This document shows positions 1-7,074 of a stretch of 12,929 bases of DNA, piece by piece; positions within the stretch are counted from its first letter, which is position 1; every line of letters begins with the position of its first letter. A program made the position numbers and the translations under genes. The notes below the pieces were generated by a model. That model saw only the letters and a list, made by a program, of their open reading frames with translations. It had not been told where the DNA came from and made no database searches. Location: NCBI GenBank assembly GCA_947458675.1, contig CANHAW010000019.1, positions 1 to 12,929 on the forward strand, written 5' to 3'. Origin of the DNA: Beijerinckiaceae bacterium. Lineage in GTDB: Bacteria; Pseudomonadota; Alphaproteobacteria; Rhizobiales; Beijerinckiaceae.

Positions 1-533
1 CGGCATTTGCCCAGAACCTGAACATACGCGGCACGATTGCTTCTTTTGAAAGCAGCACGCTGCAAATCGATTCGTTCGACGGTCGCAGGGTCGCGGTGGA
101 CGTCCCCGCAGATCTGCGCGTGGCCACCACCAAGCCTTTCAGCCTGTCCGAGGTGAAACCGGGCATGAAACTGGGCGTGACCACGGTGAAGGCGCCGGAC
201 GGGCGCACCATCGCCATCGATGTTCGGCCCATTGCAGCAACCGCCAGCGACGGGCTTTCGCCGTGGGATCTGCGCCCCGATTCGGTCATGACCAATGGCA
301 TTGTCGAGGCGACCGTCACATCGAACAACGGGCCGGAACTGGTGCTGAATTACAAGACCGGCTCGGTCAATGTGTTCGTGCCGCCGGAGGCAACGCTGTC
401 ACAAGCAGGCCCCGGCTCGCTTTCGGATCTTAAAGCAGGCGAAACGATTTTCGTTGCCGCACGCAAGGAAGGCGACAAGCTTGTGGCTCTGCGCGCACAG
501 GTCAGCAAAGACGGCATCAAGCCAACGCAATAA
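1..533 (+). CDS. Exported protein of unknown function (5' end outside window)
   Basis: The reading frame is open from base 3 to the TAA at 531-533, giving 176 residues, so the true start lies upstream of the window. A GTG at 96 is in frame, but the protein clearly continues before it: the first visible residues, AFAQNLNIRGTIASF, look like the end of a signal peptide (Ala-Phe-Ala, then Gln) followed by a beta-strand. The rest is a series of short beta-strand-like stretches (RGTIASFESSTLQI, KPGMKLGVTTV, NGIVEATVTS, LKAGETIFVAA) with the look of repeated small beta-barrel modules, as in DUF5666-type periplasmic proteins. I see no catalytic motif and no cysteines. A periplasmic location is inferred from the signal-peptide remnant. 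The family call is tentative; that the gene is real is well supported by composition and an unbroken frame. Confidence 0.75.
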   Translation, partial: AFAQNLNIRGTIASFESSTLQIDSFDGRRVAVDVPADLRVATTKPFSLSEVKPGMKLGVTTVKAPDGRTIAIDVRPIAATASDGLSPWDLRPDSVMTNGIVEATVTSNNGPELVLNYKTGSVNVFVPPEATLSQAGPGSLSDLKAGETIFVAARKEGDKLVALRAQVSKDGIKPTQ

Positions 534-704
534 GTTCACGGAGCAAGCCAGACGGCGCGCAAAGTGAAACACATTGAAAAACAGAATGTTAGTGACAGAC
601 ACCCGAGGCTGCCGACAAGTAACGGCTTGACGCCGTCACCACCAGAACGGAAAAGGGAAGCGAACCCGTAAAACAGGGTCGGGGGCAAGGGCAGGAAAAA
701 GAAA
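534..704. other. Intergenic region before the methyltransferase gene
   Basis: These 171 bases separate the exported-protein gene from the methyltransferase gene. Two small inverted repeats are visible: ACGGC/GCCGT at about 621-635 and ACCC/GGGT at about 665-680. Neither is followed by a run of T, so neither looks like a complete intrinsic terminator. A TTGACG at 627-632 resembles a -35 element, but no good -10 box sits 16-18 bases later. The region probably carries the promoter for the downstream + strand series; I cannot place it. Confidence 0.3.
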
Positions 705-1310
705 ATGAGCGAACTCGCGCGCTGGCAGGGCCGTTATGCCGTTGCCGAATATATTTTCGGCGAAGAGCCCAATGCTTTTCTCGCAGCCCAGAAACATCTG
801 CTCCCCAAATCGGGAAAAGCTCTGGCTGTTGCCGATGGCGAGGCGCGCAATGGCGTGTGGCTCGCCCAGCAGGGGCTTGACGTCCATTCAATCGATTTCT
901 CTTCCAATGCGCAGGATAAAGCGCGCGCTTTGGCAGAGCGCAAAGGCGTATCGATCCATCTCGAAAATGTCGATGTTCACGCCTTTCCCTATCCGGAAAA
1001 CACTTATGATGTCGTCGTGGAAATCTTCACGCAATTTTCGACGCCGAATGAGCGCGCGGCCAAATGGGCCGGCTTGTTGCGCACATTGAAACCGGGCGGG
1101 CTCATGCTGATCGAGGGCTACACGCCCAAACAGCTTGAATTCAAGACAGGCGGACCGAAAGAGCTCGATCGTCTCTATACGCGCGACATGCTCGAAAAAG
1201 CCTTCGGATCTCTCGCGCGTTATGAGATCAAGGAATATGAGGCCTATATGACGGAAGGCGCCGGCCATGCCGGAATGGGCGCCGTGATCGATCTCGTCGG
1301 CTGGAAGTAA
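705..1310 (+). CDS. Class I SAM-dependent methyltransferase
   Basis: A 201-residue cytoplasmic protein with the Rossmann-type methyltransferase fold. The SAM-binding motif I is ALAVADGEARNGVWLA at residues 39-54, in the A-D-G-E-x-R-N form typical of the TehB-like/type 11 group rather than the textbook GxGxG form. An acidic residue ending the second strand (D64 in VHSIDFS) should contact the SAM ribose. The later motif LKPGGLMLIEGYTP lies at 128-141. There is no extra substrate domain, so the methyl acceptor is unknown; small-molecule or tellurite-type chemistry is possible but not shown. The ATG at 705 follows a purine-rich GGAAAAAGAAA stretch that can act as ribosome binding site. The MFS gene starts 36 bases downstream, suggesting co-transcription. 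Confidence 0.88.
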   Translation: MSELARWQGRYAVAEYIFGEEPNAFLAAQKHLLPKSGKALAVADGEARNGVWLAQQGLDVHSIDFSSNAQDKARALAERKGVSIHLENVDVHAFPYPENTYDVVVEIFTQFSTPNERAAKWAGLLRTLKPGGLMLIEGYTPKQLEFKTGGPKELDRLYTRDMLEKAFGSLARYEIKEYEAYMTEGAGHAGMGAVIDLVGWK

Positions 1311-1346
1311 GCGCGCGCAACAAAAAGAAGAAAAGGCGACCACGCA

Positions 1347-2592
1347 TTGAAAATACCCGCGCTCATCAAGCGTAATGTCGCGCTTTTCTCCGCCTCGCAA
1401 TCTTTTACCGGCGCCGGCATGCAATTCAGCTACGGCTTCGGCCCGCTGATGGTTGTGGCGCTGACACAATCGCCGGCGCTGGCGGGATTGTCGGTCGGGC
1501 TTGTGGGCGTCAGTCGATTCCTTGTCGCCTATCCCATCGGCCGCATCACCGACAAGCACGGGCGCAAGACGGGTATTTATCTCGGCCTGGCTCTGGCGCT
1601 CGCCGGATCGCTTGCGCTGGGCACGGCCATGCTCATCAGCTCGATTGCGCTTTTTATCATCGGCATGCTGACTTTTGGCATGGGCATGAATGGCGCACAG
1701 CAAATGCGCGTCGGCGTGACTGACATGTTCCCGGCGCGCATGCGCGCTGAAGCGCTGGGTTATCTGGCGCTGGGCTCGCTCTTCAGCCTCGCCATCAGTC
1801 CGCTCTTGGTGCAATTGGCCGATGTCATTGCCCAGCGCACAGGCGCAGAACCTTTGGGAATGCCCTGGTTCTTCCTGCCGGTTCTCATTCTGACAGGCGC
1901 AGTGCTTGTCGCTTTCGTTCGGCCCGACCCGAAAGAAATCGGCATGAATCTTCAGGCCTACTGGCCGGAATTGCCGCCAAACAAAAATCCAGAACCGGAA
2001 AAACAGGATTCTTTCAGCGCCAGACAATTGCTTGCCGATCCCTCGATCCGCCTTGCCATCCTGTCCAATTGTGCTGGCACCGGCAATATGTCCATCGTCA
2101 TGGTGCTGACCTCGCTCGTTCTTCATGATCATGGCCATTCGCTTTTTGCGATTGCCGTCTCGCATACTTTTCATTCTGCCGGCATGTTCGCCTTCACCAT
2201 TCCGCTTGGGGCGACTGGCGGATCGTTTCGGGCGCTCGCGGATCATGTTTCCCGGTGTTTTCGTCTCGCTGATCGGAGCCGCGCTGGTCGCGCTTGTGCC
2301 GCATATGGTGACGGTCACGCTCGGTACTTTCCTCGTCGGCCTTGGCTGGGCTGCGGCCAATGTCGCCTCAACGGCCTATATTGCCGACCGGGCGCATACA
2401 TCGACGCGTGGACGCGCCATCGGTCTTTCCGATTCCTTCGCAGGCGCAGCGACGATTTTCTCGGCTCTGGTGACCGGGCCCCTCATCATATTCGCCGGCC
2501 TGCCTGCCGCAGGGCTGACGGCTGTTCTTCTGGCGATCATTCCCTTCGTGCTGCGCGCCATCAGCGGACCATTGCGGGAAAGCAGGGCTTAA
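1347..2592 (+). pseudogene. MFS transporter broken by a one-base frameshift
   Basis: This is a major facilitator superfamily inner-membrane transporter read in two frames. The first frame begins at TTG 1347, with AAAAGG 10 bases upstream, and gives about 287 good residues: membrane helices and an N-half motif A, GRITDKHGRKTG (residues 65-76). At the G run 2208-2211 the family sequence jumps to the next frame and continues as GRLADRFGRSR, the second-half motif A, then further helices to the TAA ending at 2592. Removing one G restores a 414-residue protein of normal MFS length. Read literally, the first frame runs on as an Arg/Cys-rich non-membrane tail to 2657 and overlaps the next gene by 11 bases. 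It could be a true recent loss of function or a sequencing error in the G run. The substrate cannot be read from the sequence. Confidence 0.85.
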
Positions 2593-2646
2593 AATTCTGG
2601 GCAATCCGTCTTAAGCTTCCTCTCAAACAAATCAGGGGAGGCAAGC

Positions 2647-3255
2647 ATGACGGCTGACAATCAAAATCCATGGCCCGCCGATATCGATCCGAACTCGGGC
2701 TTCCGGCTGCCGCTTCTGCCGCGCGACTCGCTCGATGAGGCCAGCCAGCGCCGCTATGATCGCGCTGTCGGCGGCGGCAATATTGCAGGCCTGCAGGGCC
2801 CCACCGGCATTATGCTCTACAGCCCGGCAACGCAGCAGGCCCAAAGCGGGATGACCCGCTATCTGCGCAATGAAGCAGGCCTTGGCCCGCGCGTGCGTGA
2901 AATCGGCCTGCTCATCACCTCGCGCTGCATGAACAACCAGTTCGAATGGACAGCGCATGAACCGGTCGCGCTGAAGGAAGGCGTTCCACAGGAAACGATC
3001 GACGTCATCAAACACGATCGCCCGACATCCTCGCTCGACGAAACAGATGCGGTTGTGATCGAACTCGGCCGTGCCGTCTGGCGCGACTACAAGGTGAGCC
3101 CTGAGCTTTTCGCCCGCGCGAAGAAAATCTTCGGGCCTAACAGGCTTGTCGATCTTGTGCTGTTAATGGGCTCGCATGCTTCAACCGCCGCATTGCTGAC
3201 GACATTCGATATGCAATTGCATAAAGGCAGGGAACCGCTTCTGCCTCTGCCCTGA
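2647..3255 (+). CDS. Carboxymuconolactone decarboxylase (CMD) family protein
   Basis: A 202-residue cytoplasmic all-helical protein. The CMD core is at about residues 78-113: REIGLLITSRC, then NNQFEWTAHEPVALKEGV. The E-W-x-x-H signature (E100, W101, H104) is present. C94 has no partner three residues on (position 97 is Asn), so the AhpD-type CxxC redox pair is absent. That argues against a peroxidase role and for the gamma-CMD-like or uncharacterised branch. The substrate is unknown; similar proteins often accompany genes for aromatic or organic acid degradation, but no such pathway is visible here. The ATG is preceded by a strong AGGGGAGG site. The stop codon overlaps the ribosome binding site of the next gene, so the two are probably translated together. 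Confidence 0.87.
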   Translation: MTADNQNPWPADIDPNSGFRLPLLPRDSLDEASQRRYDRAVGGGNIAGLQGPTGIMLYSPATQQAQSGMTRYLRNEAGLGPRVREIGLLITSRCMNNQFEWTAHEPVALKEGVPQETIDVIKHDRPTSSLDETDAVVIELGRAVWRDYKVSPELFARAKKIFGPNRLVDLVLLMGSHASTAALLTTFDMQLHKGREPLLPLP

Positions 3256-3269
3256 GGAGCTGCTGAATG
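3253..3269 (+). promoter_or_regulatory. Ribosome binding site overlapping the upstream stop codon
   Basis: The TGA stop of the CMD-family gene (3253-3255) overlaps a GAGGAG sequence at 3254-3259, seven bases before the ATG at 3267. This fixes the start of the transporter gene and suggests that ribosomes finishing the first gene reinitiate at the second. Confidence 0.75.
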
Positions 3270-4580
3270 GATCGATGGTCGAGCCGTGCCGGCTTTATTC
3301 TGGCGACAATGGGCTCGGCCATCGGACTTGGCAGCGTCTGGAAATTTCCCTACGAGGCCGGCGCAAATGGCGGGGGCGCATTCGTCCTCGCCTATCTCGC
3401 AGGGCTTGCACTGATTGTTGTGCCGCTTCTGCTGGCTGAACTGGCCATCGGCCGCGCTGGTCGCAGCGATGCCATCGGCGCCATGGCGCAGCTTGCGCGC
3501 CAATTCGGCCGCTCCCCATGGTGGCGCATCTTCGCCTGCATCGGCGTAATGGCCGGCTTTCTGATCCTGAGTTTCTACGCCGTCATCGGCGGCTGGGCAT
3601 TGTCTTATGCTTTCGACGCGCTGCGCTTGCTGCCAATGCCGCTCGATGCATCCGCCGCTCAGGCTGCTTTTGTGGATTTTCTCCATTCGCCCTGGCGCAT
3701 GCTGGCTTTCCAATCCCTGTTCATGGCTGCAACAGCCTTTGTCGTTGCCATGGGAATCGAGAGTGGAATCGAAGCTGCCTCGCGCCTGCTCATGCCGGTG
3801 CTTCTGGTGCTTGTCAGCGCGCTTGCCGTCTATGCTCTGGCAGCGGGCGATGCCCGGGCAGCCTTGCGCTTTCTTTTTGAAGTCGATCCGGCGCGCTTCA
3901 AACCCGGTGCCTGGCTCGATGCGGTAGGGCTTGGCTTTTTCTCCATCGGCGTCGGGCTTGGCGCGATGATTACTTATGCAGCCTATGCGGGCGACGACAT
4001 ACATTTGGGAAAAGTAGCGCTGATCACTGTGGCCGGCGATACGCTGGTTTCCATTCTCGCAGGACTGGCGATTTTCCCGATCGTGTTTCAATTCGGCCTC
4101 GATCCTGCAAGCGGGCCGGGATTGATGTTTGTGACATTGCCGCTTGCCTTTGCCAAAATGCCGGCGGGGCCTTTCATCGCCATTGTTTTTTACGCTCTGC
4201 TTTTTGTCTCAGCACTTGTCTCAGCCATTTCTCTGCTTGAGCTTTCTGTCGCCCCGCTCATTCGTTTAGGTTTCAACAGGCGCCATGCAAGCCTTGCGGC
4301 AGCCGGCAGCTGCACTTTGCTGGGCGTGCCGACAATCCTGTCCTTCAACCTTTTCCCGCAGACGCGTTTCTTCGAGCGGATCGATCTTCTGACATCCGAC
4401 TTTATGCTGCCCCTCGCAGGCTTTGGCATTTCCATTTTTGCCGGCTGGATTCTGCCGCGCCAATGGCTGGCTGAGGAACTCGGCTTGCGGCATAGCGCAG
4501 CAAACAGCCTGAGCTTTTTGCTGCGCTATGCTGTGCCTGCGCTGATCATGGCTGTCGTTGTGGCGGGCTGGCTCGACTAG
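3267..4580 (+). CDS. Sodium-dependent transporter, NSS/SNF (LeuT-fold) family
   Basis: A 437-residue inner-membrane symporter with about 11 hydrophobic helices, the common size for bacterial members. The broken first helix is SAIGLGSVWKFPYEAGANGG (residues 17-36), the hallmark of the family, and the helix 3 tyrosine expected to contact substrate is Y104. The helix 6 region reads FFSIGVGLGAMITYAAY (224-240). Family members import amino acids or related amines using the sodium gradient; the substrate here is unknown. Aligned by eye with LeuT, several sodium-site positions differ: N27 is S23, T254 is S226, N286 is D258, A351 is S315 and T354 is V318, while S355 is kept as S319. The gene sits 11 bases after the CMD-family gene, so both may serve uptake and use of one compound. 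Confidence 0.92.
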   Translation: MDRWSSRAGFILATMGSAIGLGSVWKFPYEAGANGGGAFVLAYLAGLALIVVPLLLAELAIGRAGRSDAIGAMAQLARQFGRSPWWRIFACIGVMAGFLILSFYAVIGGWALSYAFDALRLLPMPLDASAAQAAFVDFLHSPWRMLAFQSLFMAATAFVVAMGIESGIEAASRLLMPVLLVLVSALAVYALAAGDARAALRFLFEVDPARFKPGAWLDAVGLGFFSIGVGLGAMITYAAYAGDDIHLGKVALITVAGDTLVSILAGLAIFPIVFQFGLDPASGPGLMFVTLPLAFAKMPAGPFIAIVFYALLFVSALVSAISLLELSVAPLIRLGFNRRHASLAAAGSCTLLGVPTILSFNLFPQTRFFERIDLLTSDFMLPLAGFGISIFAGWILPRQWLAEELGLRHSAANSLSFLLRYAVPALIMAVVVAGWLD

Positions 4581-4627
4581 CCAAGCACATCAATTGATCA
4601 AGGCTTGACCAGAACTTTCCGATCCGG

Positions 4628-4643
4628 CGCAAGTTTTCTTGCG
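4628..4643 (+). repeat. Perfect hairpin in the DUF378 gene leader
   Basis: CGCAAG (4628-4633) and CTTGCG (4638-4643) form a perfect 6-base-pair stem with a TTTT loop, 20 bases before the ATG of the small membrane protein gene. No T run follows the stem, so it is a poor intrinsic terminator. It may be an mRNA-stabilising or attenuating structure between the transporter gene and the DUF378 gene. Confidence 0.4.
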
Positions 4644-4663
4644 AAGGCAATTGGGGAGCAGCC

Positions 4664-4903
4664 ATGAAAGCGATCAATCTCACCACCCTCCTCCTCGTGA
4701 TTATTGGAGGATTGAATTGGGGTCTGGTTGGCATAGCCAATATTGATCTCGTCGCAACATTGTTTGGCGGGCAGCAAGCGACTGTGTCGAGGATCATATA
4801 CCTGCTGGTCGGCCTCTCGGCGCTTTGGCAGCTTTTCCCGCTCATGCGCGCAGCTTCGATCGATGAAGCTCACGCGGAAGCAGGACTTCGACTGCGTCCA
4901 TGA
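4664..4903 (+). CDS. DUF378 family small membrane protein
   Basis: A 79-residue protein with two membrane helices: LTTLLLVIIGGLNWGLVGI near residues 5-23 and a second at about 42-60 (RIIYLLVGLSALWQLF). The GGLNWGLVG stretch, followed by a short loop (NIDLVATLFGG) and a YxLVGLSALW helix, is the pattern of DUF378 (YuzA-like) proteins, whose function is unknown. The start is set by GGGGAG five bases before the ATG. It is the last gene of the + strand series and is followed by a strong terminator. Length and layout match the family, so this is a real short gene. Confidence 0.88.
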   Translation: MKAINLTTLLLVIIGGLNWGLVGIANIDLVATLFGGQQATVSRIIYLLVGLSALWQLFPLMRAASIDEAHAEAGLRLRP

Positions 4904-4933
4904 ATGCAAATGTGACGATCTTCAAAAGCAGCA

Positions 4934-4974
4934 GCGCGGCCGCATGTCGATATGACAGCGGCCGCGCATTTTTT
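4934..4974 (+). terminator. Intrinsic terminator, possibly bidirectional
   Basis: GCGCGGCCGC (4934-4943) pairs with GCGGCCGCGC (4958-4967) in a perfect 10-base-pair GC stem. Inside it TGTC (4945-4948) pairs with GACA (4954-4957), extending the stem past one unpaired A. Six T follow at 4969-4974. It should end + strand transcription after the DUF378 gene. Its T run touches the stop codon of the convergent TauE-family gene. Read on the - strand the same stem is followed only by a delayed TTTT, so it may also end that transcript, less efficiently. Confidence 0.9.
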
Positions 4975-5749
4975 AGAAAATGCCGGCATCGCGCGCTGCA
5001 CGATACAGAAGCTGCAGCGCAAGAAGCGTGAGGAAAATCTTCAGCACCATGCGATAGCGCTGTTCTGTTGTGCGATTCAGCGCGACTTCGCCAAGCCAAT
5101 TCCCGAAAACGCCCGTGGCGATCATGGCAGCGATCAGCGGCGCATAGGGCCAGATGGTGAAGCCGATGAAACTGAAGGCAAGCAGTTTCAGCAGATGCAC
5201 AAAGATCATCAAAATGCCTTGCGTCGCCACATGATTGCGCCGGTCCGGCGCAGCACTTGCGATGAAAGGCGACAGGAAGGTGCCCACTGCGCTGACAAAA
5301 ACGCCCATGAATGTCGCGACAAATCCCAGAACGGCAAAGCGACCTTTTTCAGCTCCGATCCGCCCAAGGCTCGGCATCCATGTGACGAGAAGAATGAAAA
5401 ACCCAATGATGGTCAGCAGCCATGACGTCGGCAAAGACACAAATGTTTTCGCACCGACGAAAGCCCCAAGCGCTGCGCCGGCGATAAAGGGCAGCACGAT
5501 TCCTCGCATCACATATTGCCGCAAGATCAAAGTGCGTGAGATGCTGGAGCCGAGCTGAACGAATGTATGCACCGGCACAAGGACGGTCGGCGGCATGACC
5601 ATGGCCATGAGAGCCAGCAGAATGACGCCACCTGCCGTGCCCGTAAAAACACCGATAAAAGCCGTGACAAAAGACGCAAGGGTCAGGCCGAAAAACAGAA
5701 CTGGCCCGACATCGGGTGTGCCCAAAAAGTCCAAAACGAATCCCCCCAT
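4973..5749 (-). CDS. TauE/SafE (sulfite exporter) family membrane permease
   Basis: A 258-residue inner-membrane protein with about seven or eight hydrophobic helices. The first half contains LASFVTAFIGVFTGTAGGVILLALMAM, written here in part (FTGTAGG core), and then VHTFVQLGSSISR, the usual TauE/SafE repeat-one pattern. The second half holds GVFVSAVGTFLSPFI and NHVATQGILMIFVHLLK, the matching repeat-two pattern. Members move sulfite, sulfoacetate or other small organosulfur or carboxylate anions; the substrate here is unknown. I chose the ATG at 5749 because hydrophobic sequence begins there. A GTG at 5800 would add 17 mostly charged residues and has no clearly better ribosome binding site. 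The gene lies 81 bases downstream of the FrhB/BciB-like gene on the same strand, so co-transcription is possible. Confidence 0.85.
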   Translation of the reverse strand: MGGFVLDFLGTPDVGPVLFFGLTLASFVTAFIGVFTGTAGGVILLALMAMVMPPTVLVPVHTFVQLGSSISRTLILRQYVMRGIVLPFIAGAALGAFVGAKTFVSLPTSWLLTIIGFFILLVTWMPSLGRIGAEKGRFAVLGFVATFMGVFVSAVGTFLSPFIASAAPDRRNHVATQGILMIFVHLLKLLAFSFIGFTIWPYAPLIAAMIATGVFGNWLGEVALNRTTEQRYRMVLKIFLTLLALQLLYRAARDAGIF

Positions 5750-5830
5750 AGCCGACTGTCTGCGCAGCCGTTTCTCACATGCACACTCGCTTGCCGGCAC
5801 GCCCTTGTCCAGAGCCGCAGCTTTATGCCC

Positions 5831-7063
5831 TCAAGGCGATTTTGACTTGTCGGACCCCTCGCGCGCCTGTTCGCCATCCTTCGGCGTCAGGCCATAGGGG
5901 CGGACCAGATCCCAGACATGGGCTGGAATCATGTTACGCATCCGGCGCGGCACCTGGCGGCGCAAATGCAGCACGGTTTCGACCGCCTTCATCTCGACTC
6001 GCGCGCGCGCAAATTCGAGCCCGCGCGGACCGATGCGCGGCATCAGCCAGCCAACGATCGGGCGCAGCCAATTCGGCATGGCGCGCAGGGGCAAGCCACC
6101 AGCGGCACGCTCCACATTGGCCAGAAAACCTTTCACCGGCCCCGCCCGCTTGCCGGCGCTGCCAGGTTCGCTCAAGCGCACTTCATCGCCCAGAAGATCG
6201 AGCAATTCCTCGCCACGCTCATTGCGCACGATCAGCCATTGCTCGCCCTGCCCGCCCATATAGCCGACGGTGATATCAGCCAGCACATTGGTGTAATCGA
6301 CACAGGTGCGGCACGTGAGCGGGAAAAAATCCTGCGGCAGTTTCGAAATCGGCAATTGCAGGAAAGGAACGAGTTTTTTTCGTCCATCCAGAAATCTTAT
6401 TTCGACATGATAATCGGCGCGAAATTCGAGATAGGAAATCGTCTCGGGACGATCGGAGAGCAAAGCGAGAAATTCATGGAAACGCTCGGTCGTCGTATTA
6501 TCCGAACACGGCGTGCCGATGACATATAATCGCTCGAAGCCCAGCTCTTTTTCGAGAGCGCGCAATGCATAGACCTGACATGGGATGCCGATAATGGCGA
6601 GCCGCTTGTAACCGCGCTCGCGCGCCGGATCGAGCAAAGCGAGCAAGGGCGCATAGCCCATGCGCATGCCACGACATTGCGCCATATCCTGCGCCTTGGT
6701 GACGAGAACAGGAACAGGCCGCCACCGATCTTGCGGATCGGGAGCCATGGTCAGGACCGCATCGACAGCTCCCTTTTCCAGCAAAAGCTCGGCAATGCGC
6801 GTGGTGATTCCCGTCCATTGTGCATTTTCAAGCGGCGCCGCCAGCGAGGCACGCAACATGCGCCGGAAAGGACCGAAGAAAACCTCATCCTGTCTGGCGG
6901 GATCTCGGGCACGGCCATGCACAGCCGCCTCGAGGGCGGAATAATCGGGATCGATGAACTGGCAGGCCCGCCCGCAACGGGAAGGCTCAGAACTGCGGGA
7001 AATGCCACAATCCGTGCATAAAGAGCGATAGGGCGGCGCTGATGAGGAGGCGGGGGATTTCAG
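5831..7063 (-). CDS. FrhB/BciB-like iron-sulfur flavoprotein; probable CTG start
   Basis: This belongs to the coenzyme F420 hydrogenase beta-subunit family, in the branch with BciB (8-vinyl reductase) and 7-hydroxymethyl chlorophyll a reductase. These use FAD and [4Fe-4S] clusters with reduced ferredoxin. From CTG 7063 the protein has 410 residues. It shows LCTDCGISRSSEPSRCGRAC near the N-terminus (C16, C19, C30, C34), then GIPCQVYALRALEK (C162), YVIGTPCSDNTTTERF (C186), and TCRTCVDYTNVLADITVGYMG written in part (C251, C254). The first ordinary start, GTG 6922, would remove the N-terminal cysteine motif. No ATG, GTG or TTG occurs between the in-frame stop at 7124-7126 and 6922. CTG 7061-7063 has GGAG seven bases upstream. 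A frameshift from the ATG at 7172 is the alternative. No other photosynthesis gene is in view, so the substrate is open. Confidence 0.78.
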   Translation of the reverse strand: MKSPASSSAPPYRSLCTDCGISRSSEPSRCGRACQFIDPDYSALEAAVHGRARDPARQDEVFFGPFRRMLRASLAAPLENAQWTGITTRIAELLLEKGAVDAVLTMAPDPQDRWRPVPVLVTKAQDMAQCRGMRMGYAPLLALLDPARERGYKRLAIIGIPCQVYALRALEKELGFERLYVIGTPCSDNTTTERFHEFLALLSDRPETISYLEFRADYHVEIRFLDGRKKLVPFLQLPISKLPQDFFPLTCRTCVDYTNVLADITVGYMGGQGEQWLIVRNERGEELLDLLGDEVRLSEPGSAGKRAGPVKGFLANVERAAGGLPLRAMPNWLRPIVGWLMPRIGPRGLEFARARVEMKAVETVLHLRRQVPRRMRNMIPAHVWDLVRPYGLTPKDGEQAREGSDKSKSP

Positions 7064-7074
7064 CCGAAGGCTCC
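7061..7074 (-). promoter_or_regulatory. GGAG ribosome binding site before a CTG start
   Basis: On the - strand, GGAG (7071-7074) lies seven bases before CTG (7061-7063). The CTG is the only plausible initiation codon upstream of the cysteine motif in this frame. It is the site that decides the N-terminus of the FrhB/BciB-like protein. Confidence 0.45.

Noticed and set aside
2205..2215. Programmed ribosomal frameshift in the MFS gene
   Set aside because: There is no X-XXY-YYZ slippery heptamer, no obvious internal Shine-Dalgarno and no clear downstream structure. MFS proteins are not known to need one.
888..2360. 490-codon open frame on the - strand
   Set aside because: It lies opposite the methyltransferase and MFS genes. 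Its translation is dominated by Arg, His, Gln, Ala and Glu with no recognisable domain, as expected for the complement of GC-rich coding sequence.
2125..2592. A separate 155-residue small transporter starting at 2125
   Set aside because: Only the part after about 2205 looks like membrane protein. The first 27 or so residues are the out-of-frame reading of the upstream MFS sequence, so it is the second part of one broken gene.
3087..4091. 334-codon open frame on the - strand
   Set aside because: It is antisense to the CMD-family and NSS genes. Its composition is shadow-like and it has no motif or ribosome binding context.
5831..6922. True F420-reducing hydrogenase beta subunit
   Set aside because: No hydrogenase subunit genes are nearby. 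The cysteine pattern and C-terminal half resemble the BciB/HCAR branch more than FrhB of methanogens.
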